Shown piece by piece: positions 17,962 through 26,145 of a stretch of DNA of 64,000 bases (position 1 is the first letter of the stretch; each line of letters opens with the position of its first letter). Source of the DNA: Agrobacterium tumefaciens str. B6 (lineage in GTDB: Bacteria; Pseudomonadota; Alphaproteobacteria; Rhizobiales; Rhizobiaceae); NCBI RefSeq assembly GCF_001541315.1, contig NZ_LMVK01000045.1, positions 186,001-250,000 of the forward strand, written 5' to 3'. A program made the translations under genes and the position numbers. The notes under the pieces were generated by a model that made no database searches, was not told the origin of the DNA, and saw only the letters and a program-made list of their open reading frames with translations.

Positions 17962-18922
17962 ACGCGGTGAACCAATCGCTACCGGTCAGGTGAACACCGG
18001 AGACAACGATCTTTTCGCCCTTGTGCTCGCCAGTGACGTTGTAGCTGAGGATGGTGTCGTTATCGATCGTCGATACCGCCCAGTTATCGATCACCGTGCC
18101 GACCAGCTTGAGCTTGTCCACGGCGGCGTTGAAGCCTTCGATGGTATCAGTCGCAAAGCTCTTGGCCATGTCGCCGAGATTAAAGACGAAGGTATCGGCG
18201 CCACCGCTTGCGATGATGTGATCGATACCCTTACCGCCGGTCACCAGTGAGGACGCAAGTTTCACGCCGCTCAGGTCGATCGTATCGTTACCGGCACCTG
18301 CATCGATCTTGACGGAAGTGAAGCTGCCGTCGGTGATGCCAGCACCGCCATTCACGGCACCGGTATTGGCGGCAAGACCGCCCGTCCCAGCCGAAGAGGC
18401 GTCGTTAAATGCCGCGCCAGCCTTGACTTTGATAGTGTCGTTGCCTGCCCCGGTATCGATGTTGAAATTGTTTACCCAGGTCTTTTCATTTGAAACGACA
18501 GAGACGGTGACCGTGTCATTGCCAGCGCCGGTCGTGATGTTGCCACGCTTGGCATTGAGAACTTCCACGGTGGACGAACCGGTGCCGCCAAGATGAACGT
18601 CGACCTGAACGAAATCCTTGAAGATAAGGTTTTCAGAGGTGTCGGACTGGGCGAGAGCGTTCTTTACCGAATTCCATGCAGACGAGACGTCAAATTTGAA
18701 GCCGTTCGAGCTGGGGTCATAACCAACATCGACTGTGCCACCCGCGCCGGTGCCGGCAACAGATACAGCGCCGACATTGACGCTGCCGGCATCCATCGAG
18801 GAACCGTTTTTGACCTGAGCGGTCGATTCCGTGAGGAGCTTATAAGCTTCCTGGTCGATCAGGCTGGTAAGCGAGGAAACCGAAGCGGCGCCGCCATTAC
18901 CGAAAGTTACTTTTAACGCCAT
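17960..18922 (-). CDS. RTX-type calcium-binding protein, probable type I secretion substrate
   Basis: A 320-residue acidic protein rich in Gly, Asp, Ser and Thr, with no Cys and no N-terminal signal peptide. RTX-like nonapeptides are TGAGNDT at 131-137 and 157-163, AGAGNDT at 208-214 and degenerate GGKGIDH at 229-235. GGADTFVFN at 240-248 then DTIEGF form the usual end of an RTX beta-roll. The C-terminal 50 residues would be the secretion signal. The repeats are spread with insertions rather than in a tight array, and no catalytic domain is visible, so a structural, adhesive or matrix role is more likely than toxin or protease. GGAG precedes ATG 18922. The exporter genes lie just upstream on the same strand. 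Confidence 0.8.
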   Translation of the reverse strand: MALKVTFGNGGAASVSSLTSLIDQEAYKLLTESTAQVKNGSSMDAGSVNVGAVSVAGTGAGGTVDVGYDPSSNGFKFDVSSAWNSVKNALAQSDTSENLIFKDFVQVDVHLGGTGSSTVEVLNAKRGNITTGAGNDTVTVSVVSNEKTWVNNFNIDTGAGNDTIKVKAGAAFNDASSAGTGGLAANTGAVNGGAGITDGSFTSVKIDAGAGNDTIDLSGVKLASSLVTGGKGIDHIIASGGADTFVFNLGDMAKSFATDTIEGFNAAVDKLKLVGTVIDNWAVSTIDNDTILSYNVTGEHKGEKIVVSGVHLTGSDWFTA

Positions 18923-19026
18923 TTTAAACTCCTATAAATCTTTGAGAAATTGATGAATTGAAATTAAATTAATAGTAATTATTGCGGGTAATATTTAATA
19001 CATAAAAAACGATAATACAATATAAG

Positions 19027-19057
19027 AAATACGTTTTTTTCGAAAAATCGCGTATTT
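19027..19057. promoter_or_regulatory. AT-rich palindrome in the RTX gene upstream region
   Basis: AAATACG (19027-19033) and CGTATTT (19051-19057) flank a TTTTT-CG-AAAAA core (19036-19047). The 180 bp between the HlyD gene and the RTX gene (18923-19102) are strikingly AT-rich against the GC-rich surroundings and contain no frame. The palindrome could be an operator or the end of the exporter transcript; the region probably holds the separate promoter of the RTX gene. Confidence 0.4.
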
Positions 19058-19102
19058 GGTGTATTGAGAAACTTTCTCTAAAATTCGCTTTTTCTGAATA
19101 AA

Positions 19103-20416
19103 TCATTCCTGAACGAAGGTTTTTCTGAGCCTGTCTTGGAATGGTTTTACGAAATAAGAAAGAACACTCCTCTCGCTGGTCTGGATAAATACTTCTGCCG
19201 GCATGCCAGGATATAACTTCCCGCCAGGTAGGTGCGTCATGCCGGCCTTGTTGGGTTTGATGCGCAACGCGTAATAAGATGTGCCAGTTCGGGAATCCGT
19301 CTGCAGATCGGGGGCAACGACAGCAACCTCCGCGCTCAAATCCGGCGTCGTGCTTTGGTTGAACGCCGTAAAGCGAACGGTGACCGGTTGCCCGACGTAA
19401 ATCTGATCGATGTCTCGCGGGGTTATATTGGCCTCGATCGCAAGCTCATCCCGCTCCGGCACCACCAGCATCAGCACTTCGCCGGATTGAATGACGCCAT
19501 TTATATTGTGCACTGAAAGCTGGTAGATGCGACCGGCAATCGGCGAGCGGATGTCGAGGCGATCCAGCTGGTCGCGCGTCGCCGCCAGCCGTTCTTCATA
19601 TTCCGCAACGGTCGCTTCGATTGATGTCAGATCTTTCGTGACTTCCGATTTGCGGTCTTCGTCGAGCTGAAGCAGTTGCAGATCCAGTTCGCTCAGCTTG
19701 CCCACCGTTTGCGCACGAGCGGCGATATATTGGCCCTGCTGGCCTTCGAGATTGGACAGCTGGCGTTTGAGGAGATTGAGGCGCTGGAGCGTCACGAGCC
19801 CTTTTTTGAAGAGCTCGTCCGTCTTGGAAACATCGTCCTTTACAATGGCAAGCTCATTGTCCGTCGCCTCCACCTGCACCTCGAGGCCACGCGCCTCGTC
19901 ACCGAGTTGGTCCTTGCGCGTTCCCAACTGCTTTTTCATGCCGACCAACGCGTTGCGACGGCTATTAAAAAGGTTCTGTTCGCTGTCGATGAAGGTCTTG
20001 GCCGCCTTCGAACTCGTCAGCGCCGCCAGGTCTTCCGTTACAGTGAAAGACGGTGCTTCGGCAATCTCTGCACGGAGACGGGCCCGACGCGAGTAGAGCT
20101 GCGCAAGCGTATTCTCGATGATGGAGAGGTTCGCCTGAACGACGGTGGCGCTCAGCCGCAGGAGGATCTGGCCGGCCTCTACCCTGTCACCTTCGGCGAC
20201 ATTGATCTCGCTGACGATGCCGCCGGAAAGATGCTGGATTTTTTTTGAATTGCCTTCAACGACAACCCGGCCCGTGGCCACCACCGCACCGGCAAGCTTT
20301 GCGAAAGCAGCCCAGCCGCCCAATCCGACCAAAAGGCCAAGGGCGAGAACGACCACTGCCGTCGAATGTCTGAGAATGGACGCATTCGTCATGCCGGGTT
20401 TTTCCGCTTCAACCAT
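19103..20416 (-). CDS. Type I secretion membrane fusion (adaptor) protein, HlyD/PrtE family
   Basis: A 437-residue adaptor that links the inner-membrane ABC exporter to an outer-membrane channel. One membrane span is at residues about 17-38, followed by a lipoyl-like half (VVATGRVVVEGNSKKIQHL), a long coiled-coil hairpin (about 95-290, with many Leu, Glu and Gln) and the second lipoyl half (DIRSPIAGRIYQLSVH). It ends with the GMPAEVFIQTSERS block of PrtE-type proteins. Its start overlaps the end of the exporter gene by 8 bp, so the two are coupled. No TolC-type gene is nearby; the outer-membrane partner must be encoded elsewhere. Confidence 0.9.
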   Translation of the reverse strand: MVEAEKPGMTNASILRHSTAVVVLALGLLVGLGGWAAFAKLAGAVVATGRVVVEGNSKKIQHLSGGIVSEINVAEGDRVEAGQILLRLSATVVQANLSIIENTLAQLYSRRARLRAEIAEAPSFTVTEDLAALTSSKAAKTFIDSEQNLFNSRRNALVGMKKQLGTRKDQLGDEARGLEVQVEATDNELAIVKDDVSKTDELFKKGLVTLQRLNLLKRQLSNLEGQQGQYIAARAQTVGKLSELDLQLLQLDEDRKSEVTKDLTSIEATVAEYEERLAATRDQLDRLDIRSPIAGRIYQLSVHNINGVIQSGEVLMLVVPERDELAIEANITPRDIDQIYVGQPVTVRFTAFNQSTTPDLSAEVAVVAPDLQTDSRTGTSYYALRIKPNKAGMTHLPGGKLYPGMPAEVFIQTSERSVLSYFVKPFQDRLRKTFVQE

Positions 20417-22142
20417 TTTCGCTCACCCGGTTTTCAATCTTGCGCGTTTCTTCCTCCTCAGGCACCTGGCGGATGTTCTGCCGCAGGATTTGCGCGAGCA
20501 CCTCCTCCTTCGTGCCAAAGCGCAGCATCCGGCCGTTGCTCATCACCATCACCAGATTGACGCTTTCGATGGCGCTGGGGCGATGGGCAATGACGACGAC
20601 GATGCCGCCGCGCGCCCTGATGTCGCCAATCGCATTGCGCAGGGCTCCTTCGCCTTCACTGTCCAGATTGGAGTTCGGCTCATCGAGAAGGACGAAGAAG
20701 GGTTCGCCAAACAGGGCACGGGCAAGGCCGATGCGCTGCTTCTGCCCGCCCGACAAAGCCTCGCCGCGGTCGCCAATATAGGTATCGTAACCGTTGGGCA
20801 GGTTCAGGATCAGCTCATGCACCTGCGCAGCCTTGGCTGCGGCGACGATTGCTTCCGCAGTCGCATTGCGGTCGAAGCGCGCAATGTTCTGCGCCACCGT
20901 CCCCGGCATCAGTTCCACCTGCTGGGGCATGTAACCGATGGATTTGCCGAGAAACTCGAAATCCCACTGGTTGAGTGCGGCCCCATCAAAGCGGACGGAG
21001 CCACGTTCATAGGGCCAGATGCCGGTCATCAGGCGTGCCAGCGTGGACTTGCCGGACGCGCTTGGGCCAATGATGCCTAGCCCGTCGCCTGCGTTCAGCG
21101 TGAAGGAAATATCGGCGACCGTATCGCGTGCGCCATTGGGCGGCCCACCCGTTACACGATCGACTGCGACGGTAAATTGCGGGCGCGGCAGGGAGAGCGG
21201 CGGTGTGGGTTCCGGCACCAGCTCCAGGAACTCGTTGACGCGTTTCCAGCCCTGTCTTGCGGTCATGAAGCTGCGCCAGTTCGCGATTGCATGTTCGACA
21301 GGGCCGAGCGCCTTCGCAGAGAGAATCGAACCTGCGATGATGCTGCCCGCCGATGCATGGCCGTCGATGACAAGCACGGCGCCGATGGCCATGACGCCGG
21401 ATTGCAGCAACAGGCGGAAGGTCCTCGACATGGCACCGAGCATGCCGGCCGTATCTGAAGTCGACAGGGTGACGGAGCGATATCTGGAGTGCAACTCGTC
21501 CCACATGGACGTCACTGCATCCATCATGCCCATGGTCTTGATGGATTCAATGTTGCGCTGACTGCTGCCGACGAGGACGTTTCTCTGCCCTCGCGCAGTA
21601 TAAGCCTGCTTTGTCGCCCTTTCGGTCAGCCAATTGGTCAGAAGCGTCAGCACGATGAGAACCACGGCTCCGCCGAGCACAGCGAACCCGATCCACGGAT
21701 GCAGGGCAAAACAGATCAGGAGATAGATGGGCAGCCAGGGAATATCGAAAAAGGCCGCAAGCCCCGGCCCTGAGAGAAACTGGCGGATCTGATCGAGATC
21801 ACCGACGATCTGCAGCCCATCGATCTTCCCGGAAGCAAGGAGCGGGGCGCTGATCGACGCCCTGAAAAGCTTCTGATTGAGCGCGTCGTCCATATTGTCC
21901 GAGATGCGCGCCAATATACGGCCTCGCAGCGCGTCGAACCCCATGAGAAACGCGTAGAGAACGATCAGCAGAACGACCAGCGCCACAAGAGAGGGAATGC
22001 TCTTGCTGGGCAGAATGCGGTCGTAAACTTCCAGCATGAAAAGTGAGCCGGAAAGATTAAGGATGTTCATCAACGCGCTGGCGAGGCCAACTGCCAGGAA
22101 AGCGGATTTATTTCTTGTTAAAAAAGAATTAAATAAAAACAT
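20409..22142 (-). CDS. Type I secretion ABC transporter (PrtD/HasD-like)
   Basis: A 577-residue half-transporter with an N-terminal membrane domain (about 1-290, six spans) and a C-terminal ATPase. The ATPase has GPSASGKST, LSGGQKQRIGLARAL and VLLDEPNSNLDSEGE; the DEPNSNLD form is characteristic of PrtD-family exporters of RTX proteins. It lacks the N-terminal C39-like domain of HlyB-type exporters. ATG 22142 with AGGTG 7 bp upstream is chosen; the frame extends to a TTG at 22175 without a ribosome site. It is the first gene of the exporter, adaptor and RTX-cargo set. Confidence 0.9.
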   Translation of the reverse strand: MFLFNSFLTRNKSAFLAVGLASALMNILNLSGSLFMLEVYDRILPSKSIPSLVALVVLLIVLYAFLMGFDALRGRILARISDNMDDALNQKLFRASISAPLLASGKIDGLQIVGDLDQIRQFLSGPGLAAFFDIPWLPIYLLICFALHPWIGFAVLGGAVVLIVLTLLTNWLTERATKQAYTARGQRNVLVGSSQRNIESIKTMGMMDAVTSMWDELHSRYRSVTLSTSDTAGMLGAMSRTFRLLLQSGVMAIGAVLVIDGHASAGSIIAGSILSAKALGPVEHAIANWRSFMTARQGWKRVNEFLELVPEPTPPLSLPRPQFTVAVDRVTGGPPNGARDTVADISFTLNAGDGLGIIGPSASGKSTLARLMTGIWPYERGSVRFDGAALNQWDFEFLGKSIGYMPQQVELMPGTVAQNIARFDRNATAEAIVAAAKAAQVHELILNLPNGYDTYIGDRGEALSGGQKQRIGLARALFGEPFFVLLDEPNSNLDSEGEGALRNAIGDIRARGGIVVVIAHRPSAIESVNLVMVMSNGRMLRFGTKEEVLAQILRQNIRQVPEEEETRKIENRVSENG

Positions 22143-22427
22143 AATAACACCTAAAACAGCAAGAAAATTGCACAATTAAGGGAATTAGGCAATGCTATTC
22201 GAGGATGGGCTAAAACACCCACACGAAAAAATTAAGTAGGTATCTGTAGTTGATTGGAATCTTTCTGCATCCTTTCATGAGAAATGACTGAAAGGTCGCG
22301 CGGCAGGCGGGCAATAAGGCGAGTTTTCTTTCGATTTTCCAAGCTGCATAAAACCGCTCGTGCAGCATAGTTCCAGGCCGCTTGCCAATTCTCAGTCTGC
22401 GGCTTTAGGTTTGCAGCGAGACACCAC
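22143..22427. other. Upstream region of the type I secretion operon
   Basis: No gene is supported here. The 100 bp next to the exporter are AT-rich and include GGGCTAAAACACCC (22198-22211), a weak dyad. A 65-codon frame on the minus strand (22232-22429) has no ribosome site, odd composition and an overlap with the rplS terminator, so it is not called. The promoter for the exporter presumably lies here but no hexamer pair stands out. Confidence 0.5.
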
Positions 22428-22455
22428 AAAAAAGGCGGCCCGAAGGCCGCCTTTT
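22428..22455 (-). terminator. rplS terminator
   Basis: AAAAGGCGGCC-CGAA-GGCCGCCTTTT is a perfect 11-bp stem with a 4-nt loop (22430-22455), and on the minus strand it runs into T's. It lies 24 bp beyond the rplS stop. Confidence 0.9.
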
Positions 22456-22479
22456 CTTTAATCCATCGAAATGGAAATC

Positions 22480-23019
22480 TTATTCGGCTGCGGTTTCAGC
22501 AGCCTTTGCTGCTTCTTCTGCTGCCTTGGCTTCTGCGGCTTCGGCTGCTGCCTTCTCGGCGGCGAGAGCCTGTGCTGCTGCTACCTTTTCGGCTTCCAGA
22601 CGTGCCTTTTCTTCGGCTGCTGCCTGGCGCTCGGATTCGTTCAGCTTGCGGGCGCGCGTACCGGTGTTTTCAACGATACGGGCAGCCTTGCCGCGACGGT
22701 CGCGCAGGTAGTAGAGCTTCGCGCGGCGAACCTTACCGCGGCGAACGATTTCAACGCCTTCGACCAGCGGGGAGTAGATCGGGAATACGCGCTCGACGCC
22801 TTCGCCGTAGGAGATCTTGCGAACGGTGAAGCTTTCGGAAAGGCCACCGCCGGAACGGGCGATGCAAACGCCTTCGTAAGCCTGAACGCGGGTACGGTTA
22901 CCTTCGGTAACGCGAACGTTGACGCGCAGGGTGTCGCCCGGAGAAAACTCGGGCAGGGTGCGCTTTGCTTCGATCTTGGCGGCCTGTTCGGCTTCCAGCT
23001 GCTGAATGATATTGGTCAT
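22480..23019 (-). CDS. rplS: 50S ribosomal protein L19 with long Ala/Glu-rich tail
   Basis: A 179-residue protein of the large ribosomal subunit near the 30S interface. Residues 1-125 are the L19 core, with [39 protein letters not shown] and [23 protein letters not shown]. The remaining about 50 residues form an Ala, Glu and Lys-rich, probably helical extension that most bacterial L19 proteins lack. In many bacteria rplS closes an rpsP-rimM-trmD-rplS operon. Here it is separated from trmD by an opposite-strand permease gene and must have its own promoter in 23020-23287. It has its own terminator. Confidence 0.96.
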   Translation of the reverse strand: MTNIIQQLEAEQAAKIEAKRTLPEFSPGDTLRVNVRVTEGNRTRVQAYEGVCIARSGGGLSESFTVRKISYGEGVERVFPIYSPLVEGVEIVRRGKVRRAKLYYLRDRRGKAARIVENTGTRARKLNESERQAAAEEKARLEAEKVAAAQALAAEKAAAEAAEAKAAEEAAKAAETAAE

Positions 23020-23287
23020 GTTAACCTCTGATTTCTTCTGAAACAGCCAGAGCGCTCAACGGTTCGTCCTTCGGTCAAAGCCTTGGGATCATGCCTTGCG
23101 GCAGGAGCGGGTTCGCCATTCTTTGCTTGCGGTTAAAGGGGTAAACCACAATTCCACGCGGGCACATACACGAGGCAGCGCCGTTTGTCATCCCTTTCAT
23201 GACAATATTTTATCAATTGCGCACCGCGTTCCTGCAGTTGCGAAGCGGCTTTCTGCCGGATATGGCATGAAAACCTTGGGAGGGGCC

Positions 23288-24034
23288 ATGTCCGTATTCA
23301 TCGTTCTCGTGCTGTTTGCGACCGGCTTTCTGTCGGGTGTCGTCAATGCCATTGCCGGCGGCGGCACTTTCCTGACCTTCGGGGCGATGACGCTGGCCGG
23401 CCTGCCGCCCATCGTTGCCAATGCCACTTCGGCTATCGTGCAGTTTCCGGGTTATATCACCTCGGTCATCGCCTATGGGCCGGAAATCCGTGCGCATTGG
23501 CGCGAGGCGATCCTGCTGTCAGCCGTTTCCGTCGTTGGCGGGCTGGCCGGCTCGCTGCTTCTGCTGTCGCTCGACAATCCTTCCTTCCGCCAGCTGGTTC
23601 CATGGCTGCTTCTTGCCGCCCCCGCCGTTTTCGCCGCCGGCCCGTGGCTGCGTCCGAAGGTCAGTACGGAGCGGTCTCCCGGCAATCTTCCGAGCCTCGT
23701 CTTTCAGGGGCTCGCCTCCATCTATGGCGGTTTTTTCGGTGCCGGCATGGGAATCATGATGCTCGCCATCCTCGGGATCACCTCGGGCGGCAGCTATCAT
23801 CATCTGAACGCGCTGAAGAACCTGCTGTCGGTGGTGATCGCCATCATCGCGATTACGATCTTCGTCAGCGGCGGCGTCGTATCCTGGTGGGCGGCGCTCA
23901 TCATGTTCCCGGCAGCGGCACTTGGCGGCTATGCGGGCGTGCACACGGCAAGGCGCGTGCCGCAATGGATCATTCGCTGGCTGGTCATCGCGGTCGGCCT
24001 GGTGCTGACGGCCTATTATTTCGTCTCGGCCTGA
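23288..24034 (+). CDS. TauE/SafE (TSUP) family permease
   Basis: A 248-residue inner-membrane protein with about eight spans. [19 protein letters not shown] at the N-terminus and [14 protein letters not shown] in the second half are the repeated glycine-rich signatures of the TauE/SafE family, which exports sulfite, sulfoacetate or other small organic anions. The substrate is unknown. ATG 23288 is used, with GGGAGGGG just upstream; an ATG at 23267 is possible. The gene lies on the opposite strand inside a usually contiguous ribosomal operon, and its last 19 bp overlap the 3' end of trmD. Confidence 0.8.
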   Translation: MSVFIVLVLFATGFLSGVVNAIAGGGTFLTFGAMTLAGLPPIVANATSAIVQFPGYITSVIAYGPEIRAHWREAILLSAVSVVGGLAGSLLLLSLDNPSFRQLVPWLLLAAPAVFAAGPWLRPKVSTERSPGNLPSLVFQGLASIYGGFFGAGMGIMMLAILGITSGGSYHHLNALKNLLSVVIAIIAITIFVSGGVVSWWAALIMFPAAALGGYAGVHTARRVPQWIIRWLVIAVGLVLTAYYFVSA

Positions 24035-24714
24035 GCCTTTTTAAGAAGGTCTGGCCGTCTTTCCTTCGTCAGCGCCAGCGCCTGTTCGTGCCGCCATTTG
24101 TCGATGGCAGCGTGGTTGCCTGACGTGAGGATGGCGGGAATATCGCGGCCCTCCCAGTTCTGCGGGCGGGTATAATGTGGATGTTCCAGCAGCCCGCCCT
24201 CGAAGCTTTCATGCACACCTGACAGATCGTTGCCCATGACGCCCGGCAGGATGCGGACGATGGCGTCCAGAAGCGTCAGTGCGGCCGGCTCGCCGCCTGA
24301 GAGGATGTAGTCGCCGATCGACACTTCCTCCAGCCCGCGCGCCTCTATGACCCGCTGATCGACGCCTTCGAAACGGCCGCAGACGATGATCGCACCGTCG
24401 CCAGCCGCCAGTTCGCGCACACGGTCCTGCGATAGTGGTTTGCCGCGTGGGCTCATCAGCAGGCGCGGTCGCGTATCGCCATCCGAAACATGGTCGATGG
24501 CTGCAGCAAGAATGTCGGGTTTTAGTACCATGCCGGCACCGCCGCCTGCCGGGGTGTCATCGACGCTTCTGTGCTTGTCCGTCGCGAATTCGCGAATCTG
24601 CACGGCCTCAAGCGACCATTGTTCGCGTTCCAGCGCCTTGCCCGCCAGCGAATATCCCAAATGCCCCGGAAACATTTCCGGGTAGAGCGTCAGAACGGTG
24701 GCCTTGAAAGTCAT
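24016..24714 (-). CDS. trmD: tRNA (guanine-N1-)-methyltransferase
   Basis: A 232-residue enzyme that methylates G37 next to the anticodon and prevents frameshifting. The trefoil-knot SAM site is visible in [29 protein letters not shown] and [42 protein letters not shown] at the C-terminus recognises tRNA; it is given here by its parts WEGRDIP and SGNHAAI. The start is 4 bp after rimM, so the genes are cotranscribed. Its final codons overlap the end of the convergent TauE gene. Confidence 0.95.
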   Translation of the reverse strand: MTFKATVLTLYPEMFPGHLGYSLAGKALEREQWSLEAVQIREFATDKHRSVDDTPAGGGAGMVLKPDILAAAIDHVSDGDTRPRLLMSPRGKPLSQDRVRELAAGDGAIIVCGRFEGVDQRVIEARGLEEVSIGDYILSGGEPAALTLLDAIVRILPGVMGNDLSGVHESFEGGLLEHPHYTRPQNWEGRDIPAILTSGNHAAIDKWRHEQALALTKERRPDLLKKAQAETK

Positions 24715-24718
24715 TGCT

Positions 24719-25285
24719 TTATTTCTTGCCGAAAGGCGATGCGCCGGTTTCGTCTTTGTCGTCGGGATTGTCGATCAGTCCGGCGGCCATCGGGTCGATG
24801 AGAATGCGGCCGCCTTCGAGATCGATTTCAAGCACGGCTGCTTCCGAAAAGGGTATGAGGGCAGGGCGACGGCCCGCACCTTTCAGTTCCAGCAGATCAC
24901 CTGCACCGAAATCGTAGACGGCGCTGACGGCGCCATAGCTTTTGCCTTCGGCATCAACGGCTTCCAGCCCTTCGAGATCGGCATAATAAAACTCGTCGTC
25001 GTCAAGCTCGTCGTCAGGAAGGTTGTCCCGGTCGACGAACAGTTCCAGCCCGTTCAGGCTTTCGGCCGCATTACGGTCGTTGATGCCCCTGAAACGAACG
25101 ACGACAACGTTCTTGCCCTCGCGCACCTCAAGAATTTCGAAGATGCGGCCATCGGCGGTGACCAGATTGCCATAATCGCCGAGCGCCATCGGATCGGCCG
25201 TATAGGTGCTGACACGAACCTCGCCGCGCAGGCCCTGCGCGCCGCCGATCTTTGCCATGAGTACCGGGTTTTCCAGCTTTGCCAT
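24719..25285 (-). CDS. rimM: Ribosome maturation factor RimM
   Basis: A 188-residue 30S assembly factor that binds S19 and helps mature the 16S rRNA head. The N-terminal domain has [18 protein letters not shown]. The C-terminal PRC-barrel has [31 protein letters not shown] and LIPFSEAAV. The tail ([17 protein letters not shown]) is hydrophilic and longer than in enterobacteria. It lies between rpsP and trmD as in most bacteria, with 120 bp and an intrinsic hairpin separating it from rpsP. Confidence 0.94.
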   Translation of the reverse strand: MAKLENPVLMAKIGGAQGLRGEVRVSTYTADPMALGDYGNLVTADGRIFEILEVREGKNVVVVRFRGINDRNAAESLNGLELFVDRDNLPDDELDDDEFYYADLEGLEAVDAEGKSYGAVSAVYDFGAGDLLELKGAGRRPALIPFSEAAVLEIDLEGGRILIDPMAAGLIDNPDDKDETGASPFGKK

Positions 25286-25348
25286 CGGGCCGTCCGTCTT
25301 CTGGTGGTGGTTGCGTCAGCTTTAAGGTTTGTTGACGCCAAAATAAAC

Positions 25349-25383
25349 AAAAAACGGGCGGCATGGAAAACCACGCCACCCGT
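25349..25383 (-). terminator. Terminator or attenuator between rpsP and rimM
   Basis: On the minus strand ACGGGTGGCGTGG pairs with CCATGCCGCCCGT (one G-T pair, TTTT loop), followed by six T (25354-25349). It lies 23 bp after the rpsP stop and 64 bp before the rimM start. Partial termination here would make more S16 than RimM and TrmD. Confidence 0.85.
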
Positions 25384-25405
25384 TCTTCAAAAGATTCTGC
25401 GCAGA

Positions 25406-25783
25406 TTATTCTGCGGCAGAGGCTTCCGCAGCAGCAGCGGCTGCATCTTCAGCCTTCTGCTTCTTTTCAGCGACGCGTTCCAGAGCGCGCTTGCCCGGCT
25501 TTGCCTTTTCCGGGTTGCTGCGAGCGGCGCGCTCGGCAAGACCGGCTTCTGCGAGGAAGCGCAGAACGCGGTCGGTCGGCTGTGCGCCCTTGGCGATCCA
25601 TTCCTTGATGAGGTCAGCCTTCAGCTCGATGCGCTGCGGGTTGTCCTTGGCAAGCATCGGGTTCCAGGAACCGACCTTCTCGAGGAAACGGCCGTCGCGG
25701 GGCGAACGGGCGTCAGCAACGACGATCTGGTAGTACGGGCGCTTCTTGGAACCACCGCGTGCGAGACGAATTTTAAGTGCCAT
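25406..25783 (-). CDS. rpsP: 30S ribosomal protein S16 with extended tail
   Basis: A 125-residue small-subunit protein. The core [38 protein letters not shown] and YNP-like [15 protein letters not shown] match S16. From about residue 85 the chain continues into a Lys/Ala/Glu-rich tail ([18 protein letters not shown], then poly-Ala), about 40 residues longer than the E. coli protein. The neighbouring L19 has a similar tail. It heads the rimM-trmD segment and follows the chorismate mutase gene by 33 bp. Confidence 0.96.
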   Translation of the reverse strand: MALKIRLARGGSKKRPYYQIVVADARSPRDGRFLEKVGSWNPMLAKDNPQRIELKADLIKEWIAKGAQPTDRVLRFLAEAGLAERAARSNPEKAKPGKRALERVAEKKQKAEDAAAAAAEASAAE

Positions 25784-25816
25784 GTCATTTACTCCTTAGG
25801 ATGGCTTGTCCGCCTT

Positions 25817-26134
25817 TCAGGCGGTCTTTTCGGTGCCGCCATGTTCGGCGGCGATTGCTTCATGATGCCGGATGACTTCCTTGATGATGAAGTTCAGGAA
25901 CTTCTCGGCGAAATCCGGATCCAGATTGGCATCCTTTGCCAGGTGGCGAAGGCGTTCAATCTGGTATTCCTCGCGCGCCGGGTCGGCCGGCGGCAAATTG
26001 TACTTTGCCTTCAAAACGCCCACCGCCTTGGTACAGCGGAAACGTTCGGCAAGAATGTGAACCAGTGCGGCATCGATATTGTCGATCGACTGGCGGTATT
26101 CGGAAAGCTGGGCTTTCACCTCTGCATTGTTCAC
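25817..26134 (-). CDS. Chorismate mutase, AroQ type
   Basis: A 105-residue all-helical enzyme that converts chorismate to prephenate, the entry to Phe and Tyr synthesis. The family pattern is intact: LSEYRQSIDNIDAALVHILAERF, with the first catalytic region in DNIDAALVHILAERF, then VGVLKAKYNLPPADPAREE and FLNFIIKEVIRHHEAI. GTG 26134 is chosen because GAGGGG lies 7-8 bp upstream; a GTG at 26149 has no such site. It begins 11 bp after the ffh stop and is followed by rpsP, so an aromatic amino acid gene is embedded in a translation and targeting operon. Confidence 0.88.
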   Translation of the reverse strand: MNNAEVKAQLSEYRQSIDNIDAALVHILAERFRCTKAVGVLKAKYNLPPADPAREEYQIERLRHLAKDANLDPDFAEKFLNFIIKEVIRHHEAIAAEHGGTEKTA

Positions 26135-26145
26135 TGGTGTCCCCC

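Noticed and set aside
22232..22429. 65-codon minus-strand open frame upstream of the secretion operon
   Set aside because: No ribosome site, no similarity recognised, and its first codons lie in the rplS terminator.
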